Shown here: positions 1-6,714 of the stretch, piece after piece | Numbering within the stretch: position 1 is the first letter of the stretch | Layout of the letters: every line of letters starts with the position of its first letter | From: Alphaproteobacteria bacterium | GTDB taxonomy: Bacteria; Pseudomonadota; Alphaproteobacteria; Acetobacterales; Acetobacteraceae | Assembly: GCA_026225015.1 (NCBI GenBank) | Contig: JAMFRY010000254.1 | Coordinates: 1-6,714, forward strand | DNA: 6,714 bases | Direction of reading: 5' to 3' | Made by a program: the position numbers and the translations under genes | The notes under the pieces: generated by a model | Told to the model about the DNA's origin: nothing | The model's input: the letters and a program-made list of their open reading frames with translations, nothing else | Database searches by the model: none

Positions 1-2674
1 AGAGAAAATCCGTTTCCAGCAACACAAAATCGTCCGCCTCGGAGAGATGGCCGGCGCGTTGCAGGCCGCGCAGCGCCTCGGCGGTGTTGGCGCGGAACAG
101 GCCGGGATCGGCGGGGCCGTGGACAAGCTGCAGCGCCTCGGCAATGAAAGCCAGCTCCATCATCCCGCCTTTGCGGTATTTCACATCCCACGTCCCGCCC
201 GGCGTAATTTCGGAATTCACCTTGGCAAGCATGGCTGTCGTATCGGCGCGGATAGAAGCCGCTTCCTGGTGGCGGGAAAGAGCGATGCGGATTTCCTTGT
301 CCAGCACGGCGGCAAAGCCGGAGGTGCTCGCCAGTACGCTCGCCCGGGTCAAGGCCAGGCGCTCCCAGGTCCAGGATTCCACCGCATGATAGCGCCGGAA
401 GGAGCTAAGCGAGACCGCAACCGGCCCGGCATTGCCGGAAGGCCGCAGCCGCATGTCGATCTTATACATTGGTCCTTCCGGTCCGCGGGCGGAAATCGCG
501 CCGGTCAAGGCGTGAGCCAGGCGCACGAAGTATTGCGTGGGGGCGGTATCCATCGGCGCGTGATCGTAAATCAGCATCAGGTCGAGATCGGAGCCGGCCA
601 GCATTTCGCGCCCGCCAGCCTTGCCAAGCGCGATCACGCCGAATTTCATGCCTTTGACGCGCCCGTAGCGTTTTTGGTGCTGGCCGATGATGCGGGGCAG
701 CAGCGCCGCGATGGAGGCGGCCGCCAGATTGCTGCGCAGTCTTGCGGCCTCATCGGCATCGAGCCGCGCTTCCAGGGTTGCGACCGAGAGGTGAAACTCC
801 TCCCGGCGGATGAAGCGGCCGGTAATGGATACTACCTCTTCCAGATCGCGCGCCTCCTGCAGAAGCCGCGTCAGAATCGGTTTGGCGGCGGCGAAGCGGG
901 CGGTCGGCGTGAGCAGCACCTCCAGGGCCTGCGCATCCTGGGCCAGGTGCTCGGCCATGGCCGGGGCGGCGCCGAGCACCGCCGCCAGCCGGTCCAGCAA
1001 TGCCGGGTTACGCTGGAGCAAGGAGAGGAGCTGGATGCCGGCGCGCTGGCGGGAAATCAGCGTATCGAAATGGATAAAGGCGCGATCAGGCTCCGGCTGG
1101 CGGGCGAGGGCGGCCAGCAGCGCCGGGCGCAAAGAGGCCAGCAGGCTGCGCGCGCGTTCGGAGCGTAGCGCCGGCACGTCGCCACTGGCCCAGGCACGTA
1201 GCCGCTCGGCCAGATGCTGGGGGTCGATGAACCCCAGATTTTTCAGATGCGCGGTAAATCCCACCGGTGCTTCGCCCTCGGCGCCTGGGTGGACATCGTC
1301 ATCGGCGGCTGGGGCGGATTCAAAAAAAGCCGTGAAATGCCAATGCACGCGGAGCAGTAGTTTCGGGAATGACCTTAGAAAATCCGGCGCATCCAGGAAA
1401 ATGATGAAGCCCCGCAAACCTTCCTCGGTGCTGGGCAGCGCATGGGTCTGCCGGTCGGCGACCATCTGCAAGCGGTGTTCGACCTTGCGAAGCACCCGGT
1501 AGGTCTGGCCAAGTTCGCGGGCGACGGCGGCCGGCAGATGGCCGGCTTTCGCCAGAGCCGGCAAGGCCTGCAAGGTTGCGGGAATCCGCAAATCCGGGTC
1601 TTGGCCGCCCCAGACCAGACTCAAAGTTTGCACGATGAACTCAATCTCCCGAATGCCGCCGCGGCCCAGTTTCACGTCATGGCCGAGCAAGGATGTCTTG
1701 CGGAGTGCTTCCCGTGGGCCGGGCTTCTGGTGAATGTCGATCTGCCGCTTCATGTCGCTAATCTCGGCGATGGCGGCGAAGTCGAGATGCCGGCGCCAAA
1801 TGAAGGGGCGGATCGCTAGCAGAAATTTTTTGCCCAAAGTCAGATCGCCGGCGGCCGGCCGCGCCTTGGAAAAGGCGGCGCGTTCCCAGGTGCGCCCATG
1901 CGACTCGTAATAGCTCAGTGCCGCTGGCAGCGAGACCACGGCCGGGGTGACGGCCGGATTGGGCCGCAGGCGCAGATCGACCCGGAAAACATAGCCATAT
2001 TCATCGCGGTTGCTGAGCATCGCCACCAGGTCGCGCGCCAGCCGCACCATGATGGGTTGCGCTTGCTCGGGATAAACGGGATTCTCCGGATCGTAGAGCA
2101 GAACGAGGTCGATATCAGAGGAATAGTTCAACTCGCGCGCGCCAAGCTTTCCCATGGCCAAAGCGACGAACCCGCAATTTTGCTCCGGCTGCGCCGGGTG
2201 AGGCAGTTGGATAACCTCGCGCTCGTGCAGCTCGCGCAACAGAAAGCCGATGGCGGCGCCAAGTGCTGCATCCGCCAAAGCGGACAGCGCCAGGGTCACC
2301 GCGGTTACATCCCAGCGCTCCCCGATATCGGCGATGGCGATGGTCAGCGCGGCGCGGCGTTTGGCCAGGCGCAAAGCGCGCATCAGGGCAGCACGCGTTG
2401 GATGTGGCGGCGTCCGCAATTCGCTCAGCAGGGACTCGAACAACTTGTCCGGCCCTCGCGACATGGCTTCCATCAAGGTTGTGGATTCCGCCAGCGCCGC
2501 ATCGGCGAGAAAGGGTGCGTTGCCGCCAAGCGCTGCCAGCAAGGCGGCGCCCTCCGGCGTCTTGGCGAAACGTTTTTGCGCGGGACCCAAAGCCGAAAAA
2601 GCGCCGGCCAGCCGGGCCGCCGCCGCCGCATCCGCCGCTCGCGGCCAAGGGGTGGAGCGCTTGGCGGACGTCAC
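1..2674 (-). CDS. glnE: Bifunctional glutamine synthetase adenylyltransferase/adenylyl-removing enzyme (3' end cut by window edge)
   Basis: This cytoplasmic enzyme adds AMP to, and removes it from, the conserved tyrosine of glutamine synthetase, so tuning ammonium assimilation to nitrogen status; in the known family it answers to the PII protein. I translated most of the minus strand by hand and found one open frame of 891 codons running off base 1; the family is usually about 950-1000 residues, so some 60-100 C-terminal residues are missing. The N-terminal (deadenylylating) nucleotidyltransferase domain carries MGKLGARELNYSSDID at 174-189, with metal-binding D187/D189 and VDLRLRP around D233. 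A DVKLGRGGIREIEF helical segment follows near 333. The C-terminal (adenylylating) domain repeats the pattern with GKAGGREMLAGSDLD (D696/D698), IDMRLRP (D740) and WDVKYRKGGMMELAF (D830). All expected catalytic Asp are present. The start is a GTG at 2674 (MTSAKRS...) with only a weak upstream GAGCAG; an in-frame GTG at 2713 is the alternative. The first in-frame ATG is too far inside conserved sequence. Confidence 0.96.
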   Translation of the reverse strand, partial: MTSAKRSTPWPRAADAAAAARLAGAFSALGPAQKRFAKTPEGAALLAALGGNAPFLADAALAESTTLMEAMSRGPDKLFESLLSELRTPPHPTRAALMRALRLAKRRAALTIAIADIGERWDVTAVTLALSALADAALGAAIGFLLRELHEREVIQLPHPAQPEQNCGFVALAMGKLGARELNYSSDIDLVLLYDPENPVYPEQAQPIMVRLARDLVAMLSNRDEYGYVFRVDLRLRPNPAVTPAVVSLPAALSYYESHGRTWERAAFSKARPAAGDLTLGKKFLLAIRPFIWRRHLDFAAIAEISDMKRQIDIHQKPGPREALRKTSLLGHDVKLGRGGIREIEFIVQTLSLVWGGQDPDLRIPATLQALPALAKAGHLPAAVARELGQTYRVLRKVEHRLQMVADRQTHALPSTEEGLRGFIIFLDAPDFLRSFPKLLLRVHWHFTAFFESAPAADDDVHPGAEGEAPVGFTAHLKNLGFIDPQHLAERLRAWASGDVPALRSERARSLLASLRPALLAALARQPEPDRAFIHFDTLISRQRAGIQLLSLLQRNPALLDRLAAVLGAAPAMAEHLAQDAQALEVLLTPTARFAAAKPILTRLLQEARDLEEVVSITGRFIRREEFHLSVATLEARLDADEAARLRSNLAAASIAALLPRIIGQHQKRYGRVKGMKFGVIALGKAGGREMLAGSDLDLMLIYDHAPMDTAPTQYFVRLAHALTGAISARGPEGPMYKIDMRLRPSGNAGPVAVSLSSFRRYHAVESWTWERLALTRASVLASTSGFAAVLDKEIRIALSRHQEAASIRADTTAMLAKVNSEITPGGTWDVKYRKGGMMELAFIAEALQLVHGPADPGLFRANTAEALRGLQRAGHLSEADDFVLLETDFL

Positions 2675-2721
2675 TTGCTGCTCTGGTTCTGGGGCACGGC
2701 GCCTGGGTCGCACAAAACAGG
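2675..2721. other. Short divergent intergenic region between glnE and the AsmA-like gene
   Basis: These 47 bases separate the two outward-facing starts (8 bases if glnE starts at GTG 2713). The stretch is GC-rich and shows no convincing -35/-10 pair on either strand, so at least one of the two promoters probably lies inside the opposite gene. I saw no inverted repeat that would suggest an operator. Confidence 0.6.
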
Positions 2722-5472
2722 ATGAAGCGGCTTGGCCGTCAAGCCGGGCATACGCTTGGCGAAATCATCCACGAGACCGGCAGGCTCATCATGGGGCTGT
2801 TCTTCATCGCCGCGCTGGTGGCCGGGGCTCTGGCCTACCGGCTGTCGCGCGGTCCGCTCGACATGCCTTGGGCCGCCACGAGGCTCGCCAATATCGTCTC
2901 CGGCGAGGATGTCGCCGTTCATATCGGCAAGGCCAAACTGGCCTGGGCGGGCTATAAAAACGGCAGCGGCGCGCCGTTGTTTCTGGCGCTTGGCGATATT
3001 GCCGCGCGCAACACCGGCGGCGCGTTGCTGGCGACCATTCCGCAGGCGAATCTGGTATTCTCGCTGGGCGCTTTGTTCGCTGGCCGCGCACCGATTTATG
3101 TGAGCAGCCAGGATGCCCTCATCATGGGCTCGGATGTGCCGGTATCGCTGCTCGCCGCCATCCGGCTCGGCCGGGGATTCACGCTGCAAAGCGCGGATCT
3201 TTGGGTAACGCTCGGGGCCGGGGCGCTTGGTCCCCCGGGATTGGACGAGCCGGTGACGGGCGGTGGATTTCTCCTCCACGTCACGCCGCGCGATGTCGCC
3301 CTGAGCGATGGCGTGCTGGATTTGAAGCCGTTCGGCCGGAGCGCGCCGGTCATATCCATCGCCGCAGCCGCGCATCGAAGCGATTCCTGGCATGGCGCAA
3401 TCAGCTTGAGCGGGAATTCGGTCGAGGCAGAAGATTTGTTCCATTATTGGCCGGCGCAGTTGGTGCCGATGACCCGCGCCTGGGTCACCCGGAACATCAC
3501 CGCCGGCACCGCCGCGGATGCGCGCTTCACCCTCCGCCTGTCCGCCCCGCTGCATCTGGCCTCGTTACAGCGCGATAGCGCAACCGGTACGTTCACGGCC
3601 AAAGCGCTGACGCTGATCTGGCTGCCTGGTGTGCAGCCGCTCACCGGGCTTTCCGGCAAATTCACGCTCACCGATGCGAATGATATCGATATCACCGCCG
3701 ATACCGGACGCCTGGGCGGCATCACCCTTGCGGCAGCGCACATGCACATCGCCGGCGTCTCGCAGCACAACCAAATTGCCAGCCTGGACATTCCCGTGGC
3801 CGGTTCGGTGCAAGCCGCCTTCGCCGTGTTGAACGGCGCCGGGCTGCACCTGCTGAAAGCCGTACCGCCGCCGGTGCAAAAGGCCACCGGCGACATGACC
3901 GGCAGGGTGACCGTGGTGCTGCCGCTGAAACCGGTACTCAGCACGACCGAAATACGGTTGAATGTCGCAACGGTATTGAACAATGTTACCTTGCCGCTGC
4001 CGGTGCAGGGATTGGTCCTGCGGCAGGGCAGGCTGACCGTCGATGCGACGCTGCAAAATCTGCAGCTCAAAGGCGATGGCGAAATCTTGGGACAACCGGC
4101 CAACCTGCGTTCCACGGCCAGTTTCGCAAGCGGTACCGCCGCGGCGATCACGCTCGATCTGGCAACCACCGCCACCGCGGCCATGTTTCAGAATTTCGGC
4201 TGGGAGCCGGGCAGCTTCATTCAGGGCCCCATTCCGGTTCAAGCGCATATCGAAACCAGCCGGGTGAATATTGGCAGCCTGACGGTAAAAGCCGATCTTA
4301 CCCCGGCCGAGCTGCAAATGCCGGTTTTCGGCTGGACCAAGCCTGCCGGCCAACCGGGCTGGTTCACCCTAGCCGCCGGAATCAACGGGAATCGTTTTTC
4401 CGGTATCGAGCAGATCGACAGCATCCAGGCCAAAGCCGCGGGGCTCGACCTTGAAATGACGATGTCCGGTAACACGGTCGAGCTTTCCCGCGTGCGGATC
4501 GGCAACAGCGAGGGTTCCGGCAACATTGTGCCGCCCGGCGCCAAAAACCAGCCATGGCGCATCAGGGTGGCCGGCAGCGCGCTGGACTTGAGTGCCGTCG
4601 TCAGCCCTTCGCAAAAGCCCGCCTCGTCCGCCAAACCAGCCCGGCTGAACGCGGCCCAGTCCGGAGTGGCTCGACCGCAGCCGCCTTCGGGATTTCTGTG
4701 GGATGCCAGCCTCCATTTCGACCGGCTGATCCTGGCGCACCGTTCCGCCCCCGCGTTTCAGGACTTCAATTTTGACGGCAACGGCGCAGGCAATTTCATC
4801 TTCCAGGAAAATGCGGCCGCGCTGGTTGATGCCAGTCCCGTGACATTGACCATAACGCCGCGTCCCGGCCAGGACGGCGATGCTGAAAACCTGCGATTGC
4901 AAACCGCCGATGCCGGCCAGTTGCTGCGCGCGATCGGCGCTTTCGATGACATGAAAGGCGGCAAGCTCGATTTTTCCGGCCTCTACGGCGCGGCGGCGCC
5001 GATGACCGGCGTGACCCGGATCACCAATTTCCGCCTGTTCGGCGCGCCGGCTTTCGCAAAGATATTGCAGGCGCTGACGGTGCTGGGCATTCCGGAAGCA
5101 GCTTCCGGCCCCGGCCTGAAGTTCGATCGGATGGTGGTGCCGTTTGCCGTCGAAAATGGCCTGATAACGCTGCATGGCGGCCGGGCCTATTCCGCTTCTC
5201 TGGGCTTTACCGCCTCCGGCACGCTCGACCTGGATGCCGGGAGCTATGATATCCAGGGCACGGTGGTGCCGGCCTATGCGTTGAATACGCTGCCCGGCAA
5301 AATTCCGCTGATCGGCAAGCTGTTCAGCCCGGAGAAGGGCGGCGGGCTGTTTGCCATGCGCTACAGCATGGCCGGCCCGTTCGCCGACCCGAAGGTGACA
5401 ATCAACCCGCTATCGGCGCTGACACCGGGTTTTTTGCGCGAAATTTTCGGATTGGCCAACAAAAAACCGTAG
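2722..5472 (+). CDS. DUF3971 / AsmA-like C-terminal domain protein (YhdP-type envelope protein)
   Basis: Encodes a 916-residue member of the AsmA/TamB/YhdP superfamily. Known members are anchored in the inner membrane, span the periplasm and are linked to phospholipid transport and outer-membrane integrity; that role is inferred here from the family. A basic cytoplasmic stretch (residues 1-21) precedes one hydrophobic segment at about 22-39 (LIMGLFFIAALVAGALAY), consistent with an N-in anchor. The bulk is beta-rich, repetitive sequence. DUF3971-like features include HYWP at 241-244 followed by a TRAWVTRNITAG stretch. A Pro/Ala/Ser/Lys-rich linker lies at about 629-660. The AsmA-like C-terminal region runs from FRLFGAPAF (770) to the terminal NPLSALTPGFLREIFG motif, which is highly typical of the family. 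The frame is open far upstream, to 2263, but that part is antisense glnE shadow. ATG 2722 keeps the basic tail before the membrane segment, although its ribosome site is poor (AGG touches the ATG). ATG 2791, with GGCAGG six bases ahead, would remove most of that tail. It is divergent from glnE and convergent with grpE. Confidence 0.9.
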   Translation: MKRLGRQAGHTLGEIIHETGRLIMGLFFIAALVAGALAYRLSRGPLDMPWAATRLANIVSGEDVAVHIGKAKLAWAGYKNGSGAPLFLALGDIAARNTGGALLATIPQANLVFSLGALFAGRAPIYVSSQDALIMGSDVPVSLLAAIRLGRGFTLQSADLWVTLGAGALGPPGLDEPVTGGGFLLHVTPRDVALSDGVLDLKPFGRSAPVISIAAAAHRSDSWHGAISLSGNSVEAEDLFHYWPAQLVPMTRAWVTRNITAGTAADARFTLRLSAPLHLASLQRDSATGTFTAKALTLIWLPGVQPLTGLSGKFTLTDANDIDITADTGRLGGITLAAAHMHIAGVSQHNQIASLDIPVAGSVQAAFAVLNGAGLHLLKAVPPPVQKATGDMTGRVTVVLPLKPVLSTTEIRLNVATVLNNVTLPLPVQGLVLRQGRLTVDATLQNLQLKGDGEILGQPANLRSTASFASGTAAAITLDLATTATAAMFQNFGWEPGSFIQGPIPVQAHIETSRVNIGSLTVKADLTPAELQMPVFGWTKPAGQPGWFTLAAGINGNRFSGIEQIDSIQAKAAGLDLEMTMSGNTVELSRVRIGNSEGSGNIVPPGAKNQPWRIRVAGSALDLSAVVSPSQKPASSAKPARLNAAQSGVARPQPPSGFLWDASLHFDRLILAHRSAPAFQDFNFDGNGAGNFIFQENAAALVDASPVTLTITPRPGQDGDAENLRLQTADAGQLLRAIGAFDDMKGGKLDFSGLYGAAAPMTGVTRITNFRLFGAPAFAKILQALTVLGIPEAASGPGLKFDRMVVPFAVENGLITLHGGRAYSASLGFTASGTLDLDAGSYDIQGTVVPAYALNTLPGKIPLIGKLFSPEKGGGLFAMRYSMAGPFADPKVTINPLSALTPGFLREIFGLANKKP

Positions 5473-5479
5473 CCGGGTC

Positions 5480-6058
5480 CTAAGCCGTGGTGTCGATTTT
5501 CGCCGCTGTCGGCGCCTTGGCCACAACCACCATCGCCGGGCGGAGCAGTCTGCCATTCAGCAGCCAGGACTGGCTCCAGGCCTGCAATACGGTGCCGGGC
5601 GGATGCTCGCCGGTTTCCTGCTCGGCCATCGCCTGGTGAAAATTCGCATCGAAGGGCGCGCCGGTCGGATCGGAGCGGGTGATTTGGTTGCGCTCAAGCA
5701 AGGCAACGAAGGAACGCTCGATCCCCTCAAAACCGTCGCGCAGCTTGGTGATGATTTCCGGCTCGGAATCGTTGCGTTTCGGCAGGCTGTCGATCCCGCG
5801 CTTCAGGTTATCGGCGGCCTCCACCACATCCTTGGCGAATTTCTGCACGGCGTAGAGCCTGGCTTCCTTAACTTCGCGCTCGGTGCGGGCGCGCAGATTT
5901 GCCATCTCGGCTTGCCCGCGAAGCCATTTATCCTTGGTCTCCTGCAGCTCGGCTTCCAGCGCCTTGATGCGCTCGGCCGCTTCCTGCATCAGGATTTCCT
6001 GGGTTGTTTCGGCCACAGGCTCAAACGGTTCAGGTTGGATCGGGTGCTGTTCGGTCAT
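5480..6058 (-). CDS. grpE: GrpE, nucleotide exchange factor of the DnaK (Hsp70) chaperone
   Basis: GrpE is a cytoplasmic homodimer that drives ADP release from DnaK, resetting the chaperone cycle. The 192-residue length is normal for the family. A Glu/Pro-rich, probably disordered tail (1-24) leads into a long heptad-rich helix (about 25-125) containing WLRGQAEMANLRARTEREV, the usual 'K/RAEMENLRRR' dimerisation region. The C-terminal beta-rich domain that contacts DnaK holds FDANFHQAM (136-144) and NGRLLRPAMVVVAK (168-181). The signature normally has Gly followed by Phe/Tyr before the NGR stretch; here it is S164-W165. No Shine-Dalgarno precedes ATG 6058. An in-frame ATG at 5989 (M24) has AGGA seven bases upstream and would give a 169-residue protein still containing the whole helix, so the start is not certain; the longer form retains the acidic tail common in homologues. 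A sigma-32-like promoter lies just upstream. dnaK is not the next gene downstream, which is instead the convergent AsmA-like gene 7 bp away. Confidence 0.97.
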   Translation of the reverse strand: MTEQHPIQPEPFEPVAETTQEILMQEAAERIKALEAELQETKDKWLRGQAEMANLRARTEREVKEARLYAVQKFAKDVVEAADNLKRGIDSLPKRNDSEPEIITKLRDGFEGIERSFVALLERNQITRSDPTGAPFDANFHQAMAEQETGEHPPGTVLQAWSQSWLLNGRLLRPAMVVVAKAPTAAKIDTTA

Positions 6059-6065
6059 GGCGTGG

Positions 6066-6094
6066 AATTAGGGCAGAGCAGGACGGGAGACAAG
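6066..6094 (-). promoter_or_regulatory. Candidate sigma-32 (RpoH) heat-shock promoter of grpE
   Basis: Read on the minus strand, CTTG (6094-6091), an 18-base spacer and CCTAATT (6072-6066) resemble the published alphaproteobacterial heat-shock consensus CTTG-N17/18-CYTATNT. All four bases of the upstream element and five of the six fixed bases of CYTATNT match; the mismatch is A for T at the fifth position. The G further downstream in the full consensus is also absent. Its location immediately before a classic heat-shock gene supports the call. No CIRCE inverted repeat (the HrcA operator) is seen here. The downstream element ends 7 bases before the grpE ATG, so transcription would begin at or beside that codon. 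Confidence 0.5.
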
Positions 6095-6120
6095 CGTTTT
6101 GCGCGCGTTCATTTAAGAGT

Positions 6121-6714
6121 TCAGTGTTGCGGATTCCAGACCCGCCAAGTTCCGTTGACCACCGGCTCCAAACTGCCGGCATCCGCCGCTGCTTGCGCGA
6201 CGTGCTCGGCCTGCTGCAAGGCCTTACTGGCGCGTTTGATCAGAATTTGCGGGTCGTCCATATTGCCGGGCCAGCGCGCGACCAGGCCTACGGAGAGGCA
6301 AGGATTGCCAGGCAATTCGGCCGGCAGGCGCTGACAGAATCGGGCGGCGCGCTCGGCGCCGGTCAGATCGTCCATGCCGTCGCACCAAAGTGCGAAGGTG
6401 GTGGCGTCGATTCGGCCGAGAATATCCGTGGGCCGGCTGATGTCGCGCAGTTCCTGCGCCAGCCGCACCGCCACCGCGTTATGCCCGATGGCTGGCGTCC
6501 GGGCGAAACCAAGCAGCAGCAGCGTGCCCGGCAAGCCTTCCACATCGAGCCGGTCGAACCGGCGCAAGGTTTCATCGGCAAAGGTTGCGGCCGCCCATAC
6601 GCCGGTCTGCGGGTCCAGCATTCCGATGGCGCGGCCCGCTGCCGGCGCCGGCAGACGCAATTCCGGAGCGTTCAGATCGACCAGCATCCCGTATGCGCCG
6701 GTCATTGCGCTCTC
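6121..6714 (-). CDS. Degenerate GGDEF-domain protein (diguanylate cyclase-like, probably inactive; 5' end may be outside the window)
   Basis: From ATG 6705 this reads as 194 residues ending at TGA 6121-6123. The pattern of a diguanylate cyclase domain is visible: LDPQTGV at 30-36 stands where DxLTGLxNR usually lies; a hydrophobic strand TLLLLGF (61-67) takes the place of the LLxxDxDxFK strand; DILGRIDATTF (94-104) matches DxxxRxGGDEF; CLSVGL (136-141) matches the 'SxG' strand; and LIKRASKALQQAEHVAQA (155-172) matches 'LxxADxALYxAKxxG'. The catalytic motif is decayed, with GGDEF replaced by DATTF, and the metal-binding Asp of the preceding strand is missing. Cyclase activity is therefore unlikely; a binding or scaffold role is only a guess. 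GAGAG four bases before ATG 6705 could be a ribosome site, but the frame stays open to the window edge, so an upstream sensor domain may exist. It ends 62 bp upstream of grpE on the same strand, so co-transcription is possible. Confidence 0.75.
   Translation of the reverse strand, partial: ESAMTGAYGMLVDLNAPELRLPAPAAGRAIGMLDPQTGVWAAATFADETLRRFDRLDVEGLPGTLLLLGFARTPAIGHNAVAVRLAQELRDISRPTDILGRIDATTFALWCDGMDDLTGAERAARFCQRLPAELPGNPCLSVGLVARWPGNMDDPQILIKRASKALQQAEHVAQAAADAGSLEPVVNGTWRVWNPQH

Noticed and set aside
47..1168. Long open frame (373 codons) on the plus strand, antisense to glnE
   Set aside because: It lies wholly opposite the recognisable C-terminal half of GlnE. Its translation is rich in Arg, Gly, Gln and His with no family pattern, as expected for a complementary frame in GC-rich DNA.
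2115..2648. Minus-strand open frame of 177 codons overlapping glnE in another frame
   Set aside because: It is out of frame with the MGKLGARELNYSSDID motif and has a low-complexity Arg/Gly/Ala composition; it is a shadow of glnE.
2263..2721. 153-codon N-terminal extension of the AsmA-like gene
   Set aside because: The extension is Arg/Pro-rich and antisense to conserved glnE sequence, and it would place a long non-signal segment before the membrane anchor. ATG 2722 fits the family better.
1898..2725. Plus-strand open frame of 275 codons opposite the glnE 5' half
   Set aside because: Same reasoning: the minus strand here encodes the conserved GlnE N-terminal catalytic domain, and the plus frame shows only compositionally biased sequence.
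3444..4353. Minus-strand open frames of 246 and 262 codons inside the AsmA-like gene
   Set aside because: Neither shows a family motif, and the plus-strand frame carries a continuous beta-rich AsmA/DUF3971 pattern across the same bases.
5461..5480. Possible intrinsic terminator for grpE (minus-strand CCG-GCTA-CGG followed by T6)
   Set aside because: The stem has only three base pairs, too weak to call; the T-run lies within the coding end of the neighbouring gene.
6065..6092. Sigma-70 type promoter reading (TTGTCT, 17 bases, TAATTC) before grpE
   Set aside because: The downstream hexamer matches the consensus at only two positions; the sigma-32 reading of the same bases fits clearly better.
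5603..6334. Plus-strand open frame of 243 codons opposite grpE and the GGDEF-like gene
   Set aside because: It spans two well-supported minus-strand genes and the promoter between them; a hydrophobic Leu/Gly-rich translation is expected from the antisense of helix-rich GrpE codons.

Overview
The window looks like an ordinary chromosomal housekeeping segment from a GC-rich alphaproteobacterium. The protein sequences and the style of the heat-shock promoter suggest Rhodospirillales/Acetobacteraceae, but that placement is an inference from sequence character, with no database search behind it. No mobile element, CRISPR array, tRNA or rRNA was seen, and no obvious sign of recent transfer. Coding density is very high: the only non-coding stretches are about 47, 7 and 62 bp.

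Layout from left to right: (1) glnE, on the minus strand, fills bases 1-2674. Its 3' end is cut off by the window edge. It encodes the bifunctional enzyme that adds AMP to glutamine synthetase and removes it. It does not appear as a closed reading frame because its stop codon lies outside the window, but the frame is open throughout and both nucleotidyltransferase domains are recognisable. (2) A divergent gene at 2722-5472 (plus strand) encodes a 916-residue, single-pass, envelope-anchored protein of the DUF3971/AsmA-like (YhdP-type) superfamily. (3) grpE at 5480-6058 (minus strand) converges on it with a 7-bp gap and encodes the DnaK nucleotide exchange factor. (4) At the right edge, also on the minus strand and just upstream of grpE, is a protein with a GGDEF fold whose catalytic motif has decayed. 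Its 5' end may lie outside the window.

The genes do not form one pathway: nitrogen-assimilation control, envelope lipid homeostasis, protein folding and a probable signalling pseudoenzyme sit side by side. The points most worth a second look are a sigma-32-like heat-shock promoter placed so close to grpE that the transcript could be leaderless, the GGDEF-to-DATTF decay in the upstream gene, two departures from the conserved GrpE signature, and the very short divergent glnE/AsmA-like intergenic region. I did not find a convincing previously undescribed system.
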